Shown here piece by piece: positions 1-15,294 of a stretch of 64,000 nt of DNA (position 1 is the first letter of the stretch; each line of letters opens with the position of its first letter). A program made the position numbers and the translations under genes. The notes below the pieces were generated by a model. It made no database searches. It was not told the DNA's origin and was given only the letters and a program-made list of their open reading frames with translations. The DNA is from Saccharomyces mikatae IFO 1815 (taxonomy: Eukaryota; Ascomycota; Saccharomycetes; Saccharomycetales; Saccharomycetaceae). The DNA lies in the NCBI RefSeq assembly GCF_947241705.1, contig NC_079259.1, positions 992,001 to 1,056,000 of the forward strand. The letters are read 5' to 3'.

Positions 1-121
1 CGAGGCTTATGCAATCATCGAAAAACTAACTGACCAAATACTTCAGCTTCTAAAGGAAGACTCGGAAAAAAGAAACAAATATGCGGCCATGCTTACATCT
101 GAAAATGCGCGTGAAAGTTAA
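1..121 (+). CDS. RRP45: RRP45 C-terminal end (exosome core subunit), cut by the window edge
   Basis: Only the last 39 codons are present, read in the frame starting at base 2 and ending at a TAA at 119-121. They encode a charged helical tail that includes EKLTDQILQLLKEDSEKR. The name rests mainly on gene order: in S. cerevisiae RRP45 (YDR280W) converges on PHM6 exactly here, and the tail fits what I remember of that protein. Rrp45 is an RNase PH-like, catalytically inactive ring subunit of the nuclear and cytoplasmic exosome. The RNase PH fold itself lies outside the window, so no domain can be checked here. Confidence 0.72.
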   Translation, partial: EAYAIIEKLTDQILQLLKEDSEKRNKYAAMLTSENARES

Positions 122-455
122 AACCAAAGCAAAAACTAAATAAAGAAACGATACATATATATATATAAAGAGATACATATACGCTGTAAAATTACACCTG
201 GCACCAGGACGTTAATATAAAAAGAGCCCACAAATTTTCTTACGGCTCTTTTCTTCTGTTCTTTCCTTGGCTGTGGTACTCAAAGACATCAAACCATTAA
301 ACTACTATAGAACAAAGCAAACTTTGTGACGAAGAGAAAGGCTCAACTACGATTAAATAGAGATATTATGTTTTCACCTGCTTGTTTAACCTTTGTATGC
401 CTATGTTCTGCAATAAGAAAGACCTGAAGAGAAAATTATTTATTCTTCTTCATTA
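122..455. other. Intergenic, convergent RRP45/PHM6 3' ends
   Basis: This 334-base AT-rich stretch lies between two convergent genes and so holds two 3' ends. It has a short TA-repeat run at about 153-167 (TATATATA type), typical of yeast 3'-end efficiency elements. I see no gene or RNA in it. Confidence 0.6.
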
Positions 456-731
456 CTAAAACAAAACTTTCGTCATTGTCATCACATAGAAAAGACCGAC
501 CATTGTCAAACCATACAGTATCAGCACAATAATAATAATAATGACAGCTTCCTCAACAAATCCCAAAAAGGCATCACAATATTGTTTGAAATTACTACTC
601 TTTCCAGTATTTTCCTGCGATAGAAGACCTGCTTCCAAATCTAACATGTAGTCAATACACTTAACTTCTTCATCTTCCCCTTGAGTTTTAACAAACTCTT
701 TTTGTGTCGTTTTTTTCTCCTGTTGTTCCAT
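456..731 (-). CDS. PHM6: PHM6, small phosphate-responsive membrane protein
   Basis: The protein is 91 aa when started at the first ATG (731-729). The frame stays open two codons further but only to a TTG. The N-terminal half is acidic and hydrophilic. Residues about 61-84 form one strongly hydrophobic segment with a run of isoleucines, so this is a single-pass membrane protein with a short tail. Identification is by position between RRP45 and MRX10, by the single membrane span, and by CACGTG/CACGTT motifs upstream. PHM6 in S. cerevisiae is induced by phosphate starvation through Pho4; its molecular function is unknown. The S. cerevisiae protein is about 104 aa as I remember it, so this copy is shorter and looks poorly conserved. 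Confidence 0.72.
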   Translation of the reverse strand: MEQQEKKTTQKEFVKTQGEDEEVKCIDYMLDLEAGLLSQENTGKSSNFKQYCDAFLGFVEEAVIIIIIVLILYGLTMVGLFYVMTMTKVLF

Positions 732-1561
732 TTTCAATAGGAGTGTCTCGAGGTAGCTTCTATCTTTATTCCAGATAGGAAAAACAAATGCTGTCGTCTC
801 TCTTTGTTCAAAAAGTTTAGTAATATTGTAGTTAAAGAAACTTTTAATTTGTCGAAGTGAATTTGAAGATTACAGCAACTGGCGGAATCTTCTAAGTTTT
901 ATATCGAATAAAAATGTAGCAGATAAGGTTCTTTGCTCACAGGTAATAAATTACTAGCGCGCCACATAACATATTATTCTATTTTTTCTATCAGGCGACA
1001 CAAAAATGAACCCGTGCGAGTGCCATATGCTATCTCCCACGTGTCAGAGAAGCAAAGAACTAACGTTCATTATAGGTCAGAACATCACCTAAGAAAAGCA
1101 AAAATCTCATTCGGGATATTAGCTAAGATCCCCCCTAGTTTTTCATGTCAAAACGGACTGAAGAATATACAGAATGTAATAAAACCGACGCCACGTTATC
1201 AGAGCTTTCATGATATTAGAATTTAATTACATTTTGTTATATTTTCGCTAAAGTGTCTTCGTATAATCCTCATATATATTATTATTGGACTACACGTTTC
1301 GGTAATAGAAATAATAATGAGAAATTATGGAATGAATAGTCCGAACATTGTTATGGAAAGAGCCTATGAAGGCATATAATGACCCCGTGAGACAATTAGG
1401 TACGCCCATTATATTATCTTTTTAGCATAAGAGCACTGAAAGAAGGCATCTAAGAGATAGAGACAGGAATGTTTCCGTTAAAAATACTAGTGCCACCGAG
1501 TGAGCTTGCTTGGTAACGTGATATGTTTATAAAAAGTAACCATTATTTACAATATAGTTTC
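732..1561. other. Intergenic: PHM6 promoter and MRX10 3' region
   Basis: This 830-base stretch contains the upstream region of PHM6 (minus strand) and the 3' end of MRX10. It holds one CACGTG, two CACGTT and one AACGTG (CACGTT on the other strand). A 97-codon open stretch on the plus strand (933-1226) has no ATG and starts at TTG; I do not count it as a gene. Confidence 0.6.
1038..1043. promoter_or_regulatory. CACGTG, candidate Pho4 site of PHM6
   Basis: A perfect palindromic CACGTG lies about 307 bases upstream of the PHM6 ATG. This is the high-affinity core for Pho4 (and for Cbf1). Lower-affinity CACGTT cores follow at 1192-1197 and 1293-1298, with one on the opposite strand at 1515-1520. 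A mixture of strong and weak sites is characteristic of phosphate-responsive promoters such as PHO5. The assignment is by motif and by known regulation of the orthologue. Confidence 0.6.
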
Positions 1562-2806
1562 TTAGTTAGTGGTGTAAAGCCCTTTATCCATTGTTTCTGA
1601 ACAATGCAAAAAATGTTTTTGGTAGAAATGATAAATTTCAAAACACAACTCAAAAGCAATCAGGTATATAATTATCCATTCCAAAAAAGTGCTGTTTCTC
1701 TCATTTAAAAGAGATATGAGGGCTCGACATTCGTCTGTGGAGTAATCCAACTTGCTATTCAGGATATTAATTCTTGGTGCTATATCCAAATACCTCGAAA
1801 CATTCTTAAAAATCTCTTCTAACTGAGGCTCACTCCAATAAAGATCAGGCGTCTCAATTAGTTCCGAATAAAGATTCAACTTCCCTCTAATTAAAAAAAG
1901 TCGGCCTATTGACTTTAATGCGTCGCTTGATTTTAAGTTCAGTTTTGTTCCCCTTGAAATATTTTCTGTTATTGTCCTGGTCTTTAATATATGCTTCTCC
2001 ATCGCTTCTTCTAAGACTGCCAAGTTGGTGCTTCTCGACAGACCACTCGAAAATGCTGCCTTATCTAGCATTCCTTGATCAGAATCTAACGAGTTAATTA
2101 GAATCAAATCCCCACAAAGAAAGCTTTGATCTGCGTTTTTCGGCGTCAACTTACTATTGCGATTAAAATACTTCTCAAGGTCTTGGTTCTTTTCTAATTC
2201 CACATAATCCATATCCTCAGTCTCAAAGTTTTGGGCACTCAGCGGGTTTATACTTGCTGCTTCAATCAAAGGAACTATTTTGTTTCTAACGCTAGATTCA
2301 TCAAAACCCCAACTTACAATAGAGCCGTTCTGACCTAAAATCATGATGTCTCCCTTATTGCCATTATCCTGATAACTAAATGTAACGATTTCATCAGTTA
2401 TCAAGTTCGTTGGTCGAAAACCTTGATTGCCAAGTAATCGCATGCATTCTTTGAGATCATAACCCTCTCCAGTTGTAATCGTAGTACAACTCTTCACCTT
2501 CAGGTATTTTTTACTCAAAAAATCTTCCAGGTCGTCATGTCCGTTTTCTTCAATTCGATGATTTCTCACAAAACTTCGTCTCAAATAACGTGTAGGATTC
2601 TTAGAGTTTTTAAGCGTCTTCATAGTCTTGATCTTCGTATTAACTGGCTTGTTTTCCTTAATTCTCCTCTTCTCTGCTATTAGTTTATCTTTCCAACAGT
2701 CATCTCGTACTTTATAATTCTGCACTACTAAACTGGTTCCTAACCGTCTGATTTGGGATCTTGATACAAAACTGAACGAATTGGCCAATGCACTTAATGA
2801 AAGCAT
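1562..2806 (-). CDS. MRX10: MRX10 (YDR282C), mitochondrial DUF155/RMND1-family protein
   Basis: The protein is 414 aa, the same length as I remember for S. cerevisiae, and starts at the ATG at 2806-2804. The N-terminus (about residues 1-30) is rich in Ser, Leu and Arg with almost no acidic residues, which fits a mitochondrial presequence. A basic linker follows. The DUF155 (RMND1/Sif2-Sif3) region runs from about residue 110 to the end and includes SWGFDESSVRNKIVPLIE around 165-182. A hydrophobic segment at about 377-394 is a probable C-terminal membrane anchor, usual for this family. Mrx10 was found associated with the mitochondrial expression machinery (MIOREX); human RMND1 supports mitochondrial translation. 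The biochemical activity is unknown. Confidence 0.9.
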   Translation of the reverse strand: MLSLSALANSFSFVSRSQIRRLGTSLVVQNYKVRDDCWKDKLIAEKRRIKENKPVNTKIKTMKTLKNSKNPTRYLRRSFVRNHRIEENGHDDLEDFLSKKYLKVKSCTTITTGEGYDLKECMRLLGNQGFRPTNLITDEIVTFSYQDNGNKGDIMILGQNGSIVSWGFDESSVRNKIVPLIEAASINPLSAQNFETEDMDYVELEKNQDLEKYFNRNSKLTPKNADQSFLCGDLILINSLDSDQGMLDKAAFSSGLSRSTNLAVLEEAMEKHILKTRTITENISRGTKLNLKSSDALKSIGRLFLIRGKLNLYSELIETPDLYWSEPQLEEIFKNVSRYLDIAPRINILNSKLDYSTDECRALISLLNERNSTFLEWIIIYLIAFELCFEIYHFYQKHFLHCSETMDKGLYTTN

Positions 2807-3100
2807 TCTTCAAATCATATGATTATTCATCAGGTGCATCCATAGGTGGTAGGTTTGTCCTGTGCAGATGAATTTGTAATACGCATGCCTTCATATTCGT
2901 CGAAAAAATCAAAATATAGATATAAAGCATTTCAACAAATACACAGCCGTTTTTCTACCAGTGCAGCCTCTATAAGAAAAGGAGCCTTATTTATTTTATG
3001 AAAGTGTATTCGGTACATCAATTGAATATATAGTAAACAAAACGATTCATATACTTACTTCTGACGGATGTGTGATAGCGCTGGACAAATTTTTGAAAAC

Positions 3101-8083
<4,983 letters not shown>

Positions 8084-8583
8084 TTATACATAGTATGCGT
8101 TAAAGGGAATGGTAGCTATTGAAAAAATTCCAAGGCTTATAAAATCTCAAAAGGCAGCGAGGACTTTTTAACAGTATAGATATTGCAAAGTTTAGTGTAA
8201 TATATGACTTTCTATAATGAAAATAGCCTTTTATGAATAGAAATCGAGAGATGAATGTAAAATTAAATCTCTGTTGAGACAATTAAGGCGTTATAAAAGA
8301 TCAATTACACCAGACTTGCTCTCTTAAGGATCGCTTTCCAATATGTTTCTTAGGAACTACGTAATTAACTATGTTTCAGCATTAAGATAGATAATAGCCC
8401 TTCAACACTCTCGTGTAATGTGATGTTGACGTTCCTCAAAATATGATGCACATAATATTCTATATAACAGAAGCTATTTGAAGGGGGATAAAATAGGGCA
8501 TCTACATAGTATAATCACTACTATCTGCAAAACTAAAGAGGTTATTGATTTTATATGTCATGATGGAGTATATAATTTTATTC
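8084..8583. other. Intergenic: GCN2 promoter and DPP1 3' region
   Basis: This 500-base AT-rich stretch lies between two minus-strand genes. It carries the GCN2 upstream region and the DPP1 3' end. I see no RNA gene, repeat or conserved ORF; a 60-codon frame at 8100-8282 looks like chance. Confidence 0.55.
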
Positions 8584-9453
8584 TTAGATGCCTTCATCAG
8601 ATAGAGGGTGTAGTTCTTCATCCGGGATCCTCTGATGGCTAATTGCCTCCTCCAAAGTGACATCTGAATCATCCATCAATGGCTTGAACGGAAGAGGGTC
8701 ATCGATGGCTGGAAAGGTTCTTCTATAGAAAAACTGCGCCATTACATAACCCAATATAGACCCTAAAATTACATCGACAAAATGATGCCTGTAGTCTTGC
8801 GTTCTGGAGAGAGCGATTAGTGCAGCTCCTAATAACGGTAAAAAGGCCACCATTTTCCTCCACAAGGGTACTAGTGGTGATTCGGTCAAAAGTTGGCCAC
8901 ATAACCAAAAATACAAATAGCCAAGTCCCGCGAAACTTTCACTTGAATGACCTGATGGGGTTGTTCTAAATCCATCCAACAAACGTTCATGATTTTTGGT
9001 GGTACACACTTCTTTTGCAGTAAATAAAGTGTCCAAGGAGAGACCTTCAAGAGGTTGGCAACGGTCTAGAAAATCTGGTCTTAGTCTTCCAATCCAATTC
9101 TTGATGAAGTTTGTGAAGAAACTGGTACTAAACCAAGCGAGCGATAAACCAAGCAGAGAGGTGTATAGAATAAAAATCAAATGTCTTCTATCGGCCAGAA
9201 CGGAACCAATTAACAATATAGCCAGAAAAGGGACGACAAAACTGTAAACAAACAACATGGAATTATTGACGCGTTCAATTGTCGCATAAGGATGTGATAT
9301 GGTGAGATCATTAATGTAAAATTGGCGTTCAAATGGTTGCTGATAGTATACAGGATAGTTAAGCACTATCATTAAAATGAGCAGAAAAACATCTTCCAGC
9401 CTCCATTTTGCAGCTATGTTGAATGGTGTCCTAACAAACGATAGTCTATTCAT
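8584..9453 (-). CDS. DPP1: DPP1, diacylglycerol pyrophosphate phosphatase
   Basis: The 289-aa length equals the S. cerevisiae protein. This is a vacuolar integral membrane enzyme of the PAP2/LPP family that removes the beta phosphate of diacylglycerol pyrophosphate and also acts on phosphatidate and lysophosphatidate. All three catalytic motifs are intact: KNWIGRLRP at 118-126, PSGH at 166-169 and SRTQDYRHHFVD at 216-227, so the conserved residues Arg125, His169 and His223 are all present. About six hydrophobic segments are visible. The C-terminal tail is acidic and hydrophilic. In S. cerevisiae it is induced by zinc limitation through Zap1; I did not find a convincing Zap1 site upstream here. 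Confidence 0.96.
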   Translation of the reverse strand: MNRLSFVRTPFNIAAKWRLEDVFLLILMIVLNYPVYYQQPFERQFYINDLTISHPYATIERVNNSMLFVYSFVVPFLAILLIGSVLADRRHLIFILYTSLLGLSLAWFSTSFFTNFIKNWIGRLRPDFLDRCQPLEGLSLDTLFTAKEVCTTKNHERLLDGFRTTPSGHSSESFAGLGYLYFWLCGQLLTESPLVPLWRKMVAFLPLLGAALIALSRTQDYRHHFVDVILGSILGYVMAQFFYRRTFPAIDDPLPFKPLMDDSDVTLEEAISHQRIPDEELHPLSDEGI

Positions 9454-10479
9454 GTTAATCGTCCAGTATACTCTAACTTTGGGTTTCGGTTTATGCTAGT
9501 TGATAAATAAATCCCTTATAAATTTTCGGACTACCTGAAAATCTATGATAATGTGATTTGGAAGAGTTGGTTTCTTAGTGATGATTTCCTTCTTTTCTTA
9601 TTGCAAGTATGTTAAGGGACTCTAAAGTTGTTTACTCCCTGGGACTATTCTGCAAAAAAAAAGCGATGAAAAAGTGCAACTGATAAGTGAATTATTATTG
9701 GAATATAAAAAATAATAGTTGACGATATTTCAAACTAGGCTGATGGCTAGTCCATATGAACCAGTGACTGTATAATTCGAAGATCAACACCGATAACATG
9801 ATATGCAGTTAGGGCAGTATATGTCAAACGTGCCGCATGATTTACTCATTCTCCATGTCATTGTTAACGATTAAATTTTTCAAGCAATCATCGACAACGA
9901 TATAACTAGAAAGTTAGTAGCAGAAAGGTCCTAACTCAGGTAGAAATGTCACAAATATGCAGCCTGAAAATTGGCTTCAATGAAAAGAGGGAACGACATT
10001 AATTCGAGTAGGAAAAAGTCTAGTATGATCTCATATGCGTGATTAATACAATATAAAATGAAGATTGGAAGTAAGACTCTCACTTAAAAATGGCCGTTAC
10101 AAGTACATCATTCACAAGCGGGCAATCTCAGGACAGGTCATGGGTGTGCATATTGCACATTAATGCTATTATGTTGCGGTGGAGATTGATGAGTATAGCA
10201 ATATTTTGGAAATTATCAAGATCTTCGTGAAAAATGCTATCGAACGCGCTGTCGTCTTTTGAAGGAATAGCCTCATCAATAAATGAAGGCAATACATAAA
10301 GAAAACAAAGTGCTACTTTTACAGTAAAAGATTCGGACCATTTTGAAGGAATCCTGAACCCCTGAAGAATTAAGCCGAGTATCATCACTCACTTCAATAT
10401 TTACAGTGGAGTGATCTTTTTTATTTTCTGAGAATTGACAACAAGAAAAGAAAATCTTCGGCGGCTAACATTCAACAAA
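9454..10479. other. Intergenic: divergent DPP1/ZIP1 region
   Basis: This 1026-base stretch separates the divergent DPP1 and ZIP1 genes. The only clear element is a URS1 at its ZIP1 end. An 85-codon ATG-started frame on the minus strand (10385-10128) is discussed as a finding; I recall no gene here in S. cerevisiae. Confidence 0.55.
10458..10467 (+). promoter_or_regulatory. URS1 (Ume6 site) of ZIP1
   Basis: TCGGCGGCTA is a full match to the URS1 core through which Ume6 represses early meiotic genes in mitosis and, with Ime1, activates them in meiosis. It lies only 12 bases before the chosen ZIP1 ATG, inside the frame that would be coding if a TTG upstream were used. This supports the ATG at 10480 and fits the meiosis-specific expression of ZIP1. 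Confidence 0.85.
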
Positions 10480-13110
10480 ATGTCAAACTTTTTTAGAGAT
10501 AGTTCGATGGGATTTAAGCCTAGACCAAACATCTTCGCCAAACTAAGAGTTAGAGATGCAGATTCAGAATCTTCCTCTGATAATGTCATAGAGGATTCAG
10601 CCAAATGTGCCCAGGCGGATTCTTCCATAGATGAAGATGATGCGTTTAAAAAACCCCACCATACTTCCACTGAACGAGAAGTAATTCCGAATATAAACCT
10701 CAGTAAGATGAATCATAGTTACACTAATAGTGGGATGAATATAAATTCACCGAAGAACTTAACAACAGACCAGTACAACAGAACTCTAAACAATAATGAC
10801 GCCAGAAATGAAAATGATACTGACGAAGATTTTGAAATTACAGAAGTAAGAGAAGTGAGTGAAGGTGTGACAAAAGAATTGAAAGCAGGTCATGGGGATC
10901 CTAATGATTCTGAGACAACGCTTAAAGACAGTAAAATTCATGAATACGCCATGACAAATGGCAAGCCTCTTTTACACACATCAGTTGATACTTCCAGTGC
11001 ATCTTCCAATGATGTCTTGTTAGAAGCTTTTACAAATACCCAAAGGATATGTTCAAATTTGAAGCAAGAGCTACAAAAACAGCAACAAGACAATGCAAAG
11101 TTAAAGATTCGACTACAGTCGTATATTTCTGATTCTGACAAGATTAATGAAAAAGTGGTTAAATATAAATCTTGCTTAGAAACTCTTCAAGAGAGAATTG
11201 TAACATTGAGTGGTCATAAGAATAGTCAAGATGCCAAGCTAAAGGATTTAAGACAAAACCACCAACTATATCAGAGAAGGATAAGCGGATTTAAAGCAAA
11301 TATTGAAAACTTGAACAGAACAATCAACGACTTAGGAAAGCATAAAAAGGAAACAGACACGGAGTTAATGAAAAAGGGTAAAGAAATTGAATATCTAAAA
11401 AGAGAACTAGACGACTGTTCAGGCCAATTGAGCGAGGAAAAAATCAAGAATAGTTCGTTAATACAGGAGATAGGGAAAAGTAGAGAACAAATGACTAAAA
11501 CAATCGAGGGTTTCTTTTCAGAAGATAAAACTCAACATACTATGCATTTTAACAAGCTCGAAGAAAAAGTTCATGACCTACTTGAAGAAAAGTTACAAAA
11601 ACACTTCAATACTGCAAAAGATACCCTTAATATAGGACTGAAAGAAGCTGGTACAGAGTTGAGTAGCCATACAGAGACTATACTCAAGCAACAATATGTG
11701 GAGTTCAAAGAGAATTTACAACGAAGAATATCATCGAGTGAGAATAAGATTACAGAAACACTAACTGAGCTGGATATGAACCAAAAAGAACTTGTGACAG
11801 GTGTACAAAAAGAACTCTTAGCATCATCAGGAAATAGTCAAACTGTTTTACTAACCGAAATAAATAATATAAAACATGACCTGCTTGATGATTCATCGAA
11901 AGCTGCTAAAAATTATCTGGGCTTGGAAAACTTGCTGAAGACATATAAAGCGGAAATAATCCAGTCCAGCGAGTATGAAGAAAGGATAAAACATTTGGAG
12001 AGTGAACGGTCAACATTATCTTCACAAAAGAATCAGATTATTAGCTCTCTTGGTACTAAAGAGGCACAGTATGAAGATCTTGTCAAAAAAATAGAGGCGA
12101 AGAACATAGAAATCTCACAAATCTCTGGCAAAGAGCAGAGTTTAACCGAAAAAAATGAGAGCCTTTCTAATGAACTGAAAACAGTTCAAGGCCAACTCGA
12201 CAAGATAAACAATTTGAACATCACCACAAAGTCAAATTACGAAAATAAAATATCTTCTCAAAACGAGATTGTCAAGGCATTAACATCCGAAAATGAAACT
12301 CTGAAGCAAAGAATCCAACAACTAGTAGAATTCAAGGAAAATGCACAAAAAGATCATTCAACAAAATTGGAGGCTTTCCAGAAAAATAATGAGCAGCTTC
12401 AAAAGCTAAATGTCGAAGTGGTCCAGTTGAAGGCCCATGAGTTAGAACTTGAAGAACAGAATAGACATTTAAAAAATTGTTTAGAAAGAAAGGAAATTGG
12501 TGTTGAAGAATCATTAAGCGATGTAAAAACTCTAAAACAACAGATGATAGTCTTGAAATCAGAAAAACAAGATATAACAGCCGAAAAGTTAGAATTACAA
12601 GATAGTCTCGAAAATCTGGAAGACGTAACCAAGAATTTACAACAGAAGGTGCAATTGCAAAAGAAGGAATTAGAACAGAAAATACAAGAGTTAGAGGAGA
12701 TTAAAAACTGTAAAAGAGTCGCATCTAATCAAAGGAGTACACAAAACTTTACAAACCCATCAGATTCGCCTAAAAAAAATGGTATAGCCTCTGATTACTT
12801 TCCTAATGGCGCTGCTTGTGCACTTTCTCCAATGAAAAGATGTCCTAGGGTGGATCACACAAGCAAATCAACAAAAGTCAATTCATCCAAAGAAGCATCC
12901 AAATTAAACGATGAATTTGATCTTTCTTCGTCTTCAAATGACGATTTAGAGTTGACCAACCCCTCTCCTATTCAAATAAGACCAGTCAAAGGAAAAATTA
13001 AAAAAGGTTCAAATAGCATGAAACCTCCAATTTCCTCAAGAAAAAAGTTGCTACTAGTAGAAGATGATGATCAGCCATTAAAAATAAGCAAGAAAAGAAG
13101 AAGGAAGTAA
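10480..13110 (+). CDS. ZIP1: ZIP1, transverse filament of the synaptonemal complex
   Basis: The protein is 876 aa from the ATG at 10480 (875 in S. cerevisiae). The frame is open upstream to a TTG at 10435, but the family start [16 protein letters not shown] and a URS1 element between the two positions decide for the ATG. The N-terminal ~170 residues are polar and probably disordered. Residues about 175-750 are almost continuous heptad coiled coil rich in Lys, Glu, Gln and Leu, with hardly any proline. The C-terminal ~125 residues are polar with Ser/Pro stretches and end in a basic block, KISKKRRRK. Zip1 dimers bridge the axes of paired homologues in meiotic prophase and promote crossover formation. 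Expression should be meiosis-specific through URS1. Confidence 0.96.
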   Translation: MSNFFRDSSMGFKPRPNIFAKLRVRDADSESSSDNVIEDSAKCAQADSSIDEDDAFKKPHHTSTEREVIPNINLSKMNHSYTNSGMNINSPKNLTTDQYNRTLNNNDARNENDTDEDFEITEVREVSEGVTKELKAGHGDPNDSETTLKDSKIHEYAMTNGKPLLHTSVDTSSASSNDVLLEAFTNTQRICSNLKQELQKQQQDNAKLKIRLQSYISDSDKINEKVVKYKSCLETLQERIVTLSGHKNSQDAKLKDLRQNHQLYQRRISGFKANIENLNRTINDLGKHKKETDTELMKKGKEIEYLKRELDDCSGQLSEEKIKNSSLIQEIGKSREQMTKTIEGFFSEDKTQHTMHFNKLEEKVHDLLEEKLQKHFNTAKDTLNIGLKEAGTELSSHTETILKQQYVEFKENLQRRISSSENKITETLTELDMNQKELVTGVQKELLASSGNSQTVLLTEINNIKHDLLDDSSKAAKNYLGLENLLKTYKAEIIQSSEYEERIKHLESERSTLSSQKNQIISSLGTKEAQYEDLVKKIEAKNIEISQISGKEQSLTEKNESLSNELKTVQGQLDKINNLNITTKSNYENKISSQNEIVKALTSENETLKQRIQQLVEFKENAQKDHSTKLEAFQKNNEQLQKLNVEVVQLKAHELELEEQNRHLKNCLERKEIGVEESLSDVKTLKQQMIVLKSEKQDITAEKLELQDSLENLEDVTKNLQQKVQLQKKELEQKIQELEEIKNCKRVASNQRSTQNFTNPSDSPKKNGIASDYFPNGAACALSPMKRCPRVDHTSKSTKVNSSKEASKLNDEFDLSSSSNDDLELTNPSPIQIRPVKGKIKKGSNSMKPPISSRKKLLLVEDDDQPLKISKKRRRK

Positions 13111-13295
13111 GAAATGGTATCAAGTTATAAGAAGTTTAAGCCGTTTTTATGCGAACACATTTCATTTTGTTTTCTGCGTCAGAAGGATGCATAGCAAAAT
13201 TAGCACAGATGTTTTTAAAGTACATACCTATTTATAGCTTATAAATATTTACAGTGTTGTAACCCTAGAAAAATAAAGAGGTTATATAATTCACG

Positions 13296-13640
13296 TCACC
13301 TGGATTGAATTCTCCTTATTTTTTCGCTAATATCGTCTTCTTCAAGGAAATGTAAAACTTTGGTGCATGATTTAGGGTCGCCTACTTTTTCAATATGTAG
13401 TACTGGTATGTCAAAGCAGTATTCTTTCCACCATTTTGCATTTTTTCGTTCATTTATGTTGACTACCTTGAAAAGAATTCTCTTGTCATGGAATTCTTTC
13501 CTTTCAAAGACATCATCTATTACCTCTTTTGCTTGATCGCACAACCCACAATTGGGTTTTGAGAAAAAAGTTAGTTTCACTTCTGCGTCATGCAACAATA
13601 CCCTCGAAGTATGTATAGTGCGGAGAATCGTTCTCGACAT
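13296..13640 (-). CDS. YDR286C, glutaredoxin-like (DUF836) small protein
   Basis: The protein is 114 aa, the same length as S. cerevisiae YDR286C. The first ~20 residues ([16 protein letters not shown]) are basic and hydroxylated without acidic residues until residue 18, suggesting mitochondrial import. A thioredoxin-like fold follows with a CGLC motif at Cys31-Cys34 in the sequence [19 protein letters not shown], and a cis-Pro-type segment FDIPVLHIE further on. It belongs to the glutaredoxin-like DUF836 group. A redox role is plausible from the CxxC, but the substrate is unknown and I know of no established function. It sits 186 bases beyond the ZIP1 stop in convergent orientation. Confidence 0.88.
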   Translation of the reverse strand: MSRTILRTIHTSRVLLHDAEVKLTFFSKPNCGLCDQAKEVIDDVFERKEFHDKRILFKVVNINERKNAKWWKEYCFDIPVLHIEKVGDPKSCTKVLHFLEEDDISEKIRRIQSR

Positions 13641-14098
13641 AATAGTTTTTTTGTAGTTTGTATTTGATTAGAAAGTTAGTGAATTCTCGTTATGAATTGT
13701 AGCAAATTTTGCATTAGTTCGTTATGTGATCTCTCGCTATATTAACGTACGAAAGTTTACCATGTCAACAATGGTTTCTTTACCGAAGTCACTTGCGCAT
13801 CTCATAGAACCGTAAAGTGAAAAAAAAGGAATCCAACTGCAAAAACAGTCATATTGACATTACAAAGTAAATATGATTGGTGAGCAAATATCCTCAGGAA
13901 TGCAACTAATAAAGATTTTTACTGAATGATCTTGTATTGCCCCCTTAAAATATAATTATTGATAAAGGACGACATTGTTCCGAGTGATAGAACGTGAAGA
14001 ACCTAATTGATTTAGGTGTGAAATACTTAAAAAAGAAAAATCGTAACAATAGACAAAGTTAAGGTTCAGTCAAGAGGAGCATACTCAAATTGAAAAAA
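13641..14098. other. Intergenic: divergent YDR286C/INM2 region
   Basis: This 458-base AT-rich stretch holds both promoters of a divergent pair. I see no strong recognisable factor site and no additional gene. Confidence 0.5.
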
Positions 14099-14977
14099 AT
14101 GGTCTTAACGAAGCAAGAACTGAAGGAGGTGGAAAACACATTCATTGGTTTACTTAAAAGTGAAATAGGGCCCCTAATAAAATCATACACAGGAACGAAT
14201 TTCCATTCATATGATGATAAATCAAATGGCGTAGATTTGGTAACCGCTCTAGACAAACAGATTGAATCCTTAATCAAATCGGTATTATCCAGCAAATATC
14301 CGAGTTTCAAATTTATCGGAGAAGAAACTTATGTGAAGGGTGCCACTATAATTACTAACGACCCAACATTTATTGTTGATCCTATTGATGGTACTACTAA
14401 TTTTATCCACGGTTATCCTTATAGTTGTACCTCTCTAGGTTTAGCTGAAATGGGGAGGCCAGTAGTTGGTGCAATTTTCAACCCTCATTTGGACCAACTT
14501 TTCCATGCTTCTAAGGGCAACGGAGCCTTCTTGAATGATCAGGATATAAATGTGACGAAAAGACCATTGATTTTACAGAAATCATTAATTGCTCTAGAAG
14601 GGGGTTCAGAAAGAACTGAAGGTTCACAAGCAAATTTCGACAAAAAAATGAATACTTACAAAAATCTACTTCGTGAATCTGGTGCCTTTGTTCACGGGTT
14701 CAGAAGCACAGGAAGTGCGGCCATGAACATATGCTACGTAGCAAGCGGCATGCTTGATGCATACTGGGAAGGAGGCTGCTGGGCGTGGGATGTATGTGCT
14801 GGTTGGTGTATTCTTCAAGAGGCAGGAGGAATAATGGTTGGCGGAATCCGTGGGGAATGGGACATTCCATTGAACAGAAGATGTTACTTAGCTATTAGAG
14901 GTGGATGTGACCAGATCGAACAGAAGCAATTCGCGGAATCATTCTGGACCCATGTTGCTGGTGAACTGAAATACTGA
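14099..14977 (+). CDS. INM2: INM2, inositol monophosphatase
   Basis: The protein is 292 aa from the ATG at 14099, equal to S. cerevisiae; the frame extends three codons further only to a TTG. It carries the Li-sensitive Mg-dependent phosphatase signature: GEE at 74-76, DPIDGTTNF at 94-102 (metal ligands Asp94 and Asp97), and WAWDVCAG around 228-235 with Asp231. It hydrolyses inositol 1-phosphate to free inositol, the last step of de novo inositol synthesis and of inositol phosphate recycling. INM2 is a whole-genome-duplication paralogue of INM1. No targeting signal is visible, so a soluble cytosolic enzyme is expected. Confidence 0.96.
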   Translation: MVLTKQELKEVENTFIGLLKSEIGPLIKSYTGTNFHSYDDKSNGVDLVTALDKQIESLIKSVLSSKYPSFKFIGEETYVKGATIITNDPTFIVDPIDGTTNFIHGYPYSCTSLGLAEMGRPVVGAIFNPHLDQLFHASKGNGAFLNDQDINVTKRPLILQKSLIALEGGSERTEGSQANFDKKMNTYKNLLRESGAFVHGFRSTGSAAMNICYVASGMLDAYWEGGCWAWDVCAGWCILQEAGGIMVGGIRGEWDIPLNRRCYLAIRGGCDQIEQKQFAESFWTHVAGELKY

Positions 14978-15294
14978 ATACAACTTCTAGATGTCGTTAA
15001 ATAAACTATTCTAAAGAATTTATATACTCTTAACATAAACATAACCCGCTTTCTGTAGCGTATTACGAACTCAAACCAGTTTCTTGATGCAATACGTAGA
15101 TCTTAGATCTCTCCATTATGGAGTTCATGTTAAGCATAACAATGGCACTATTATGCGTGGCCCTTTCACGGCAACGCGAAATACATTGAAAAGTTGTAAG
15201 GAAAGCAATGCCCGCTATGAACCTTCTTTAAAAGAATTCTACTTTTATTTGTAATAAGAAAACAGCTTTTCGATTAAGTACATTCCTCTTTAGC
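14978..15294. other. Intergenic: INM2 3' end and NSE3 promoter
   Basis: This 317-base stretch lies between tandem plus-strand genes. I see nothing beyond ordinary AT-rich flanking sequence. Confidence 0.5.

Noticed and set aside
933-1226. 97-codon plus-strand open frame upstream of PHM6
   Set aside because: It starts at TTG and contains no ATG, lies in a promoter with Pho4-type motifs, and resembles no family I know.
9533-9543. Possible Zap1 site ACCTGAAAATC upstream of DPP1
   Set aside because: Four of ten specified positions differ from the zinc-response consensus ACCTTNAAGGT, too weak to report despite the known zinc regulation of DPP1.
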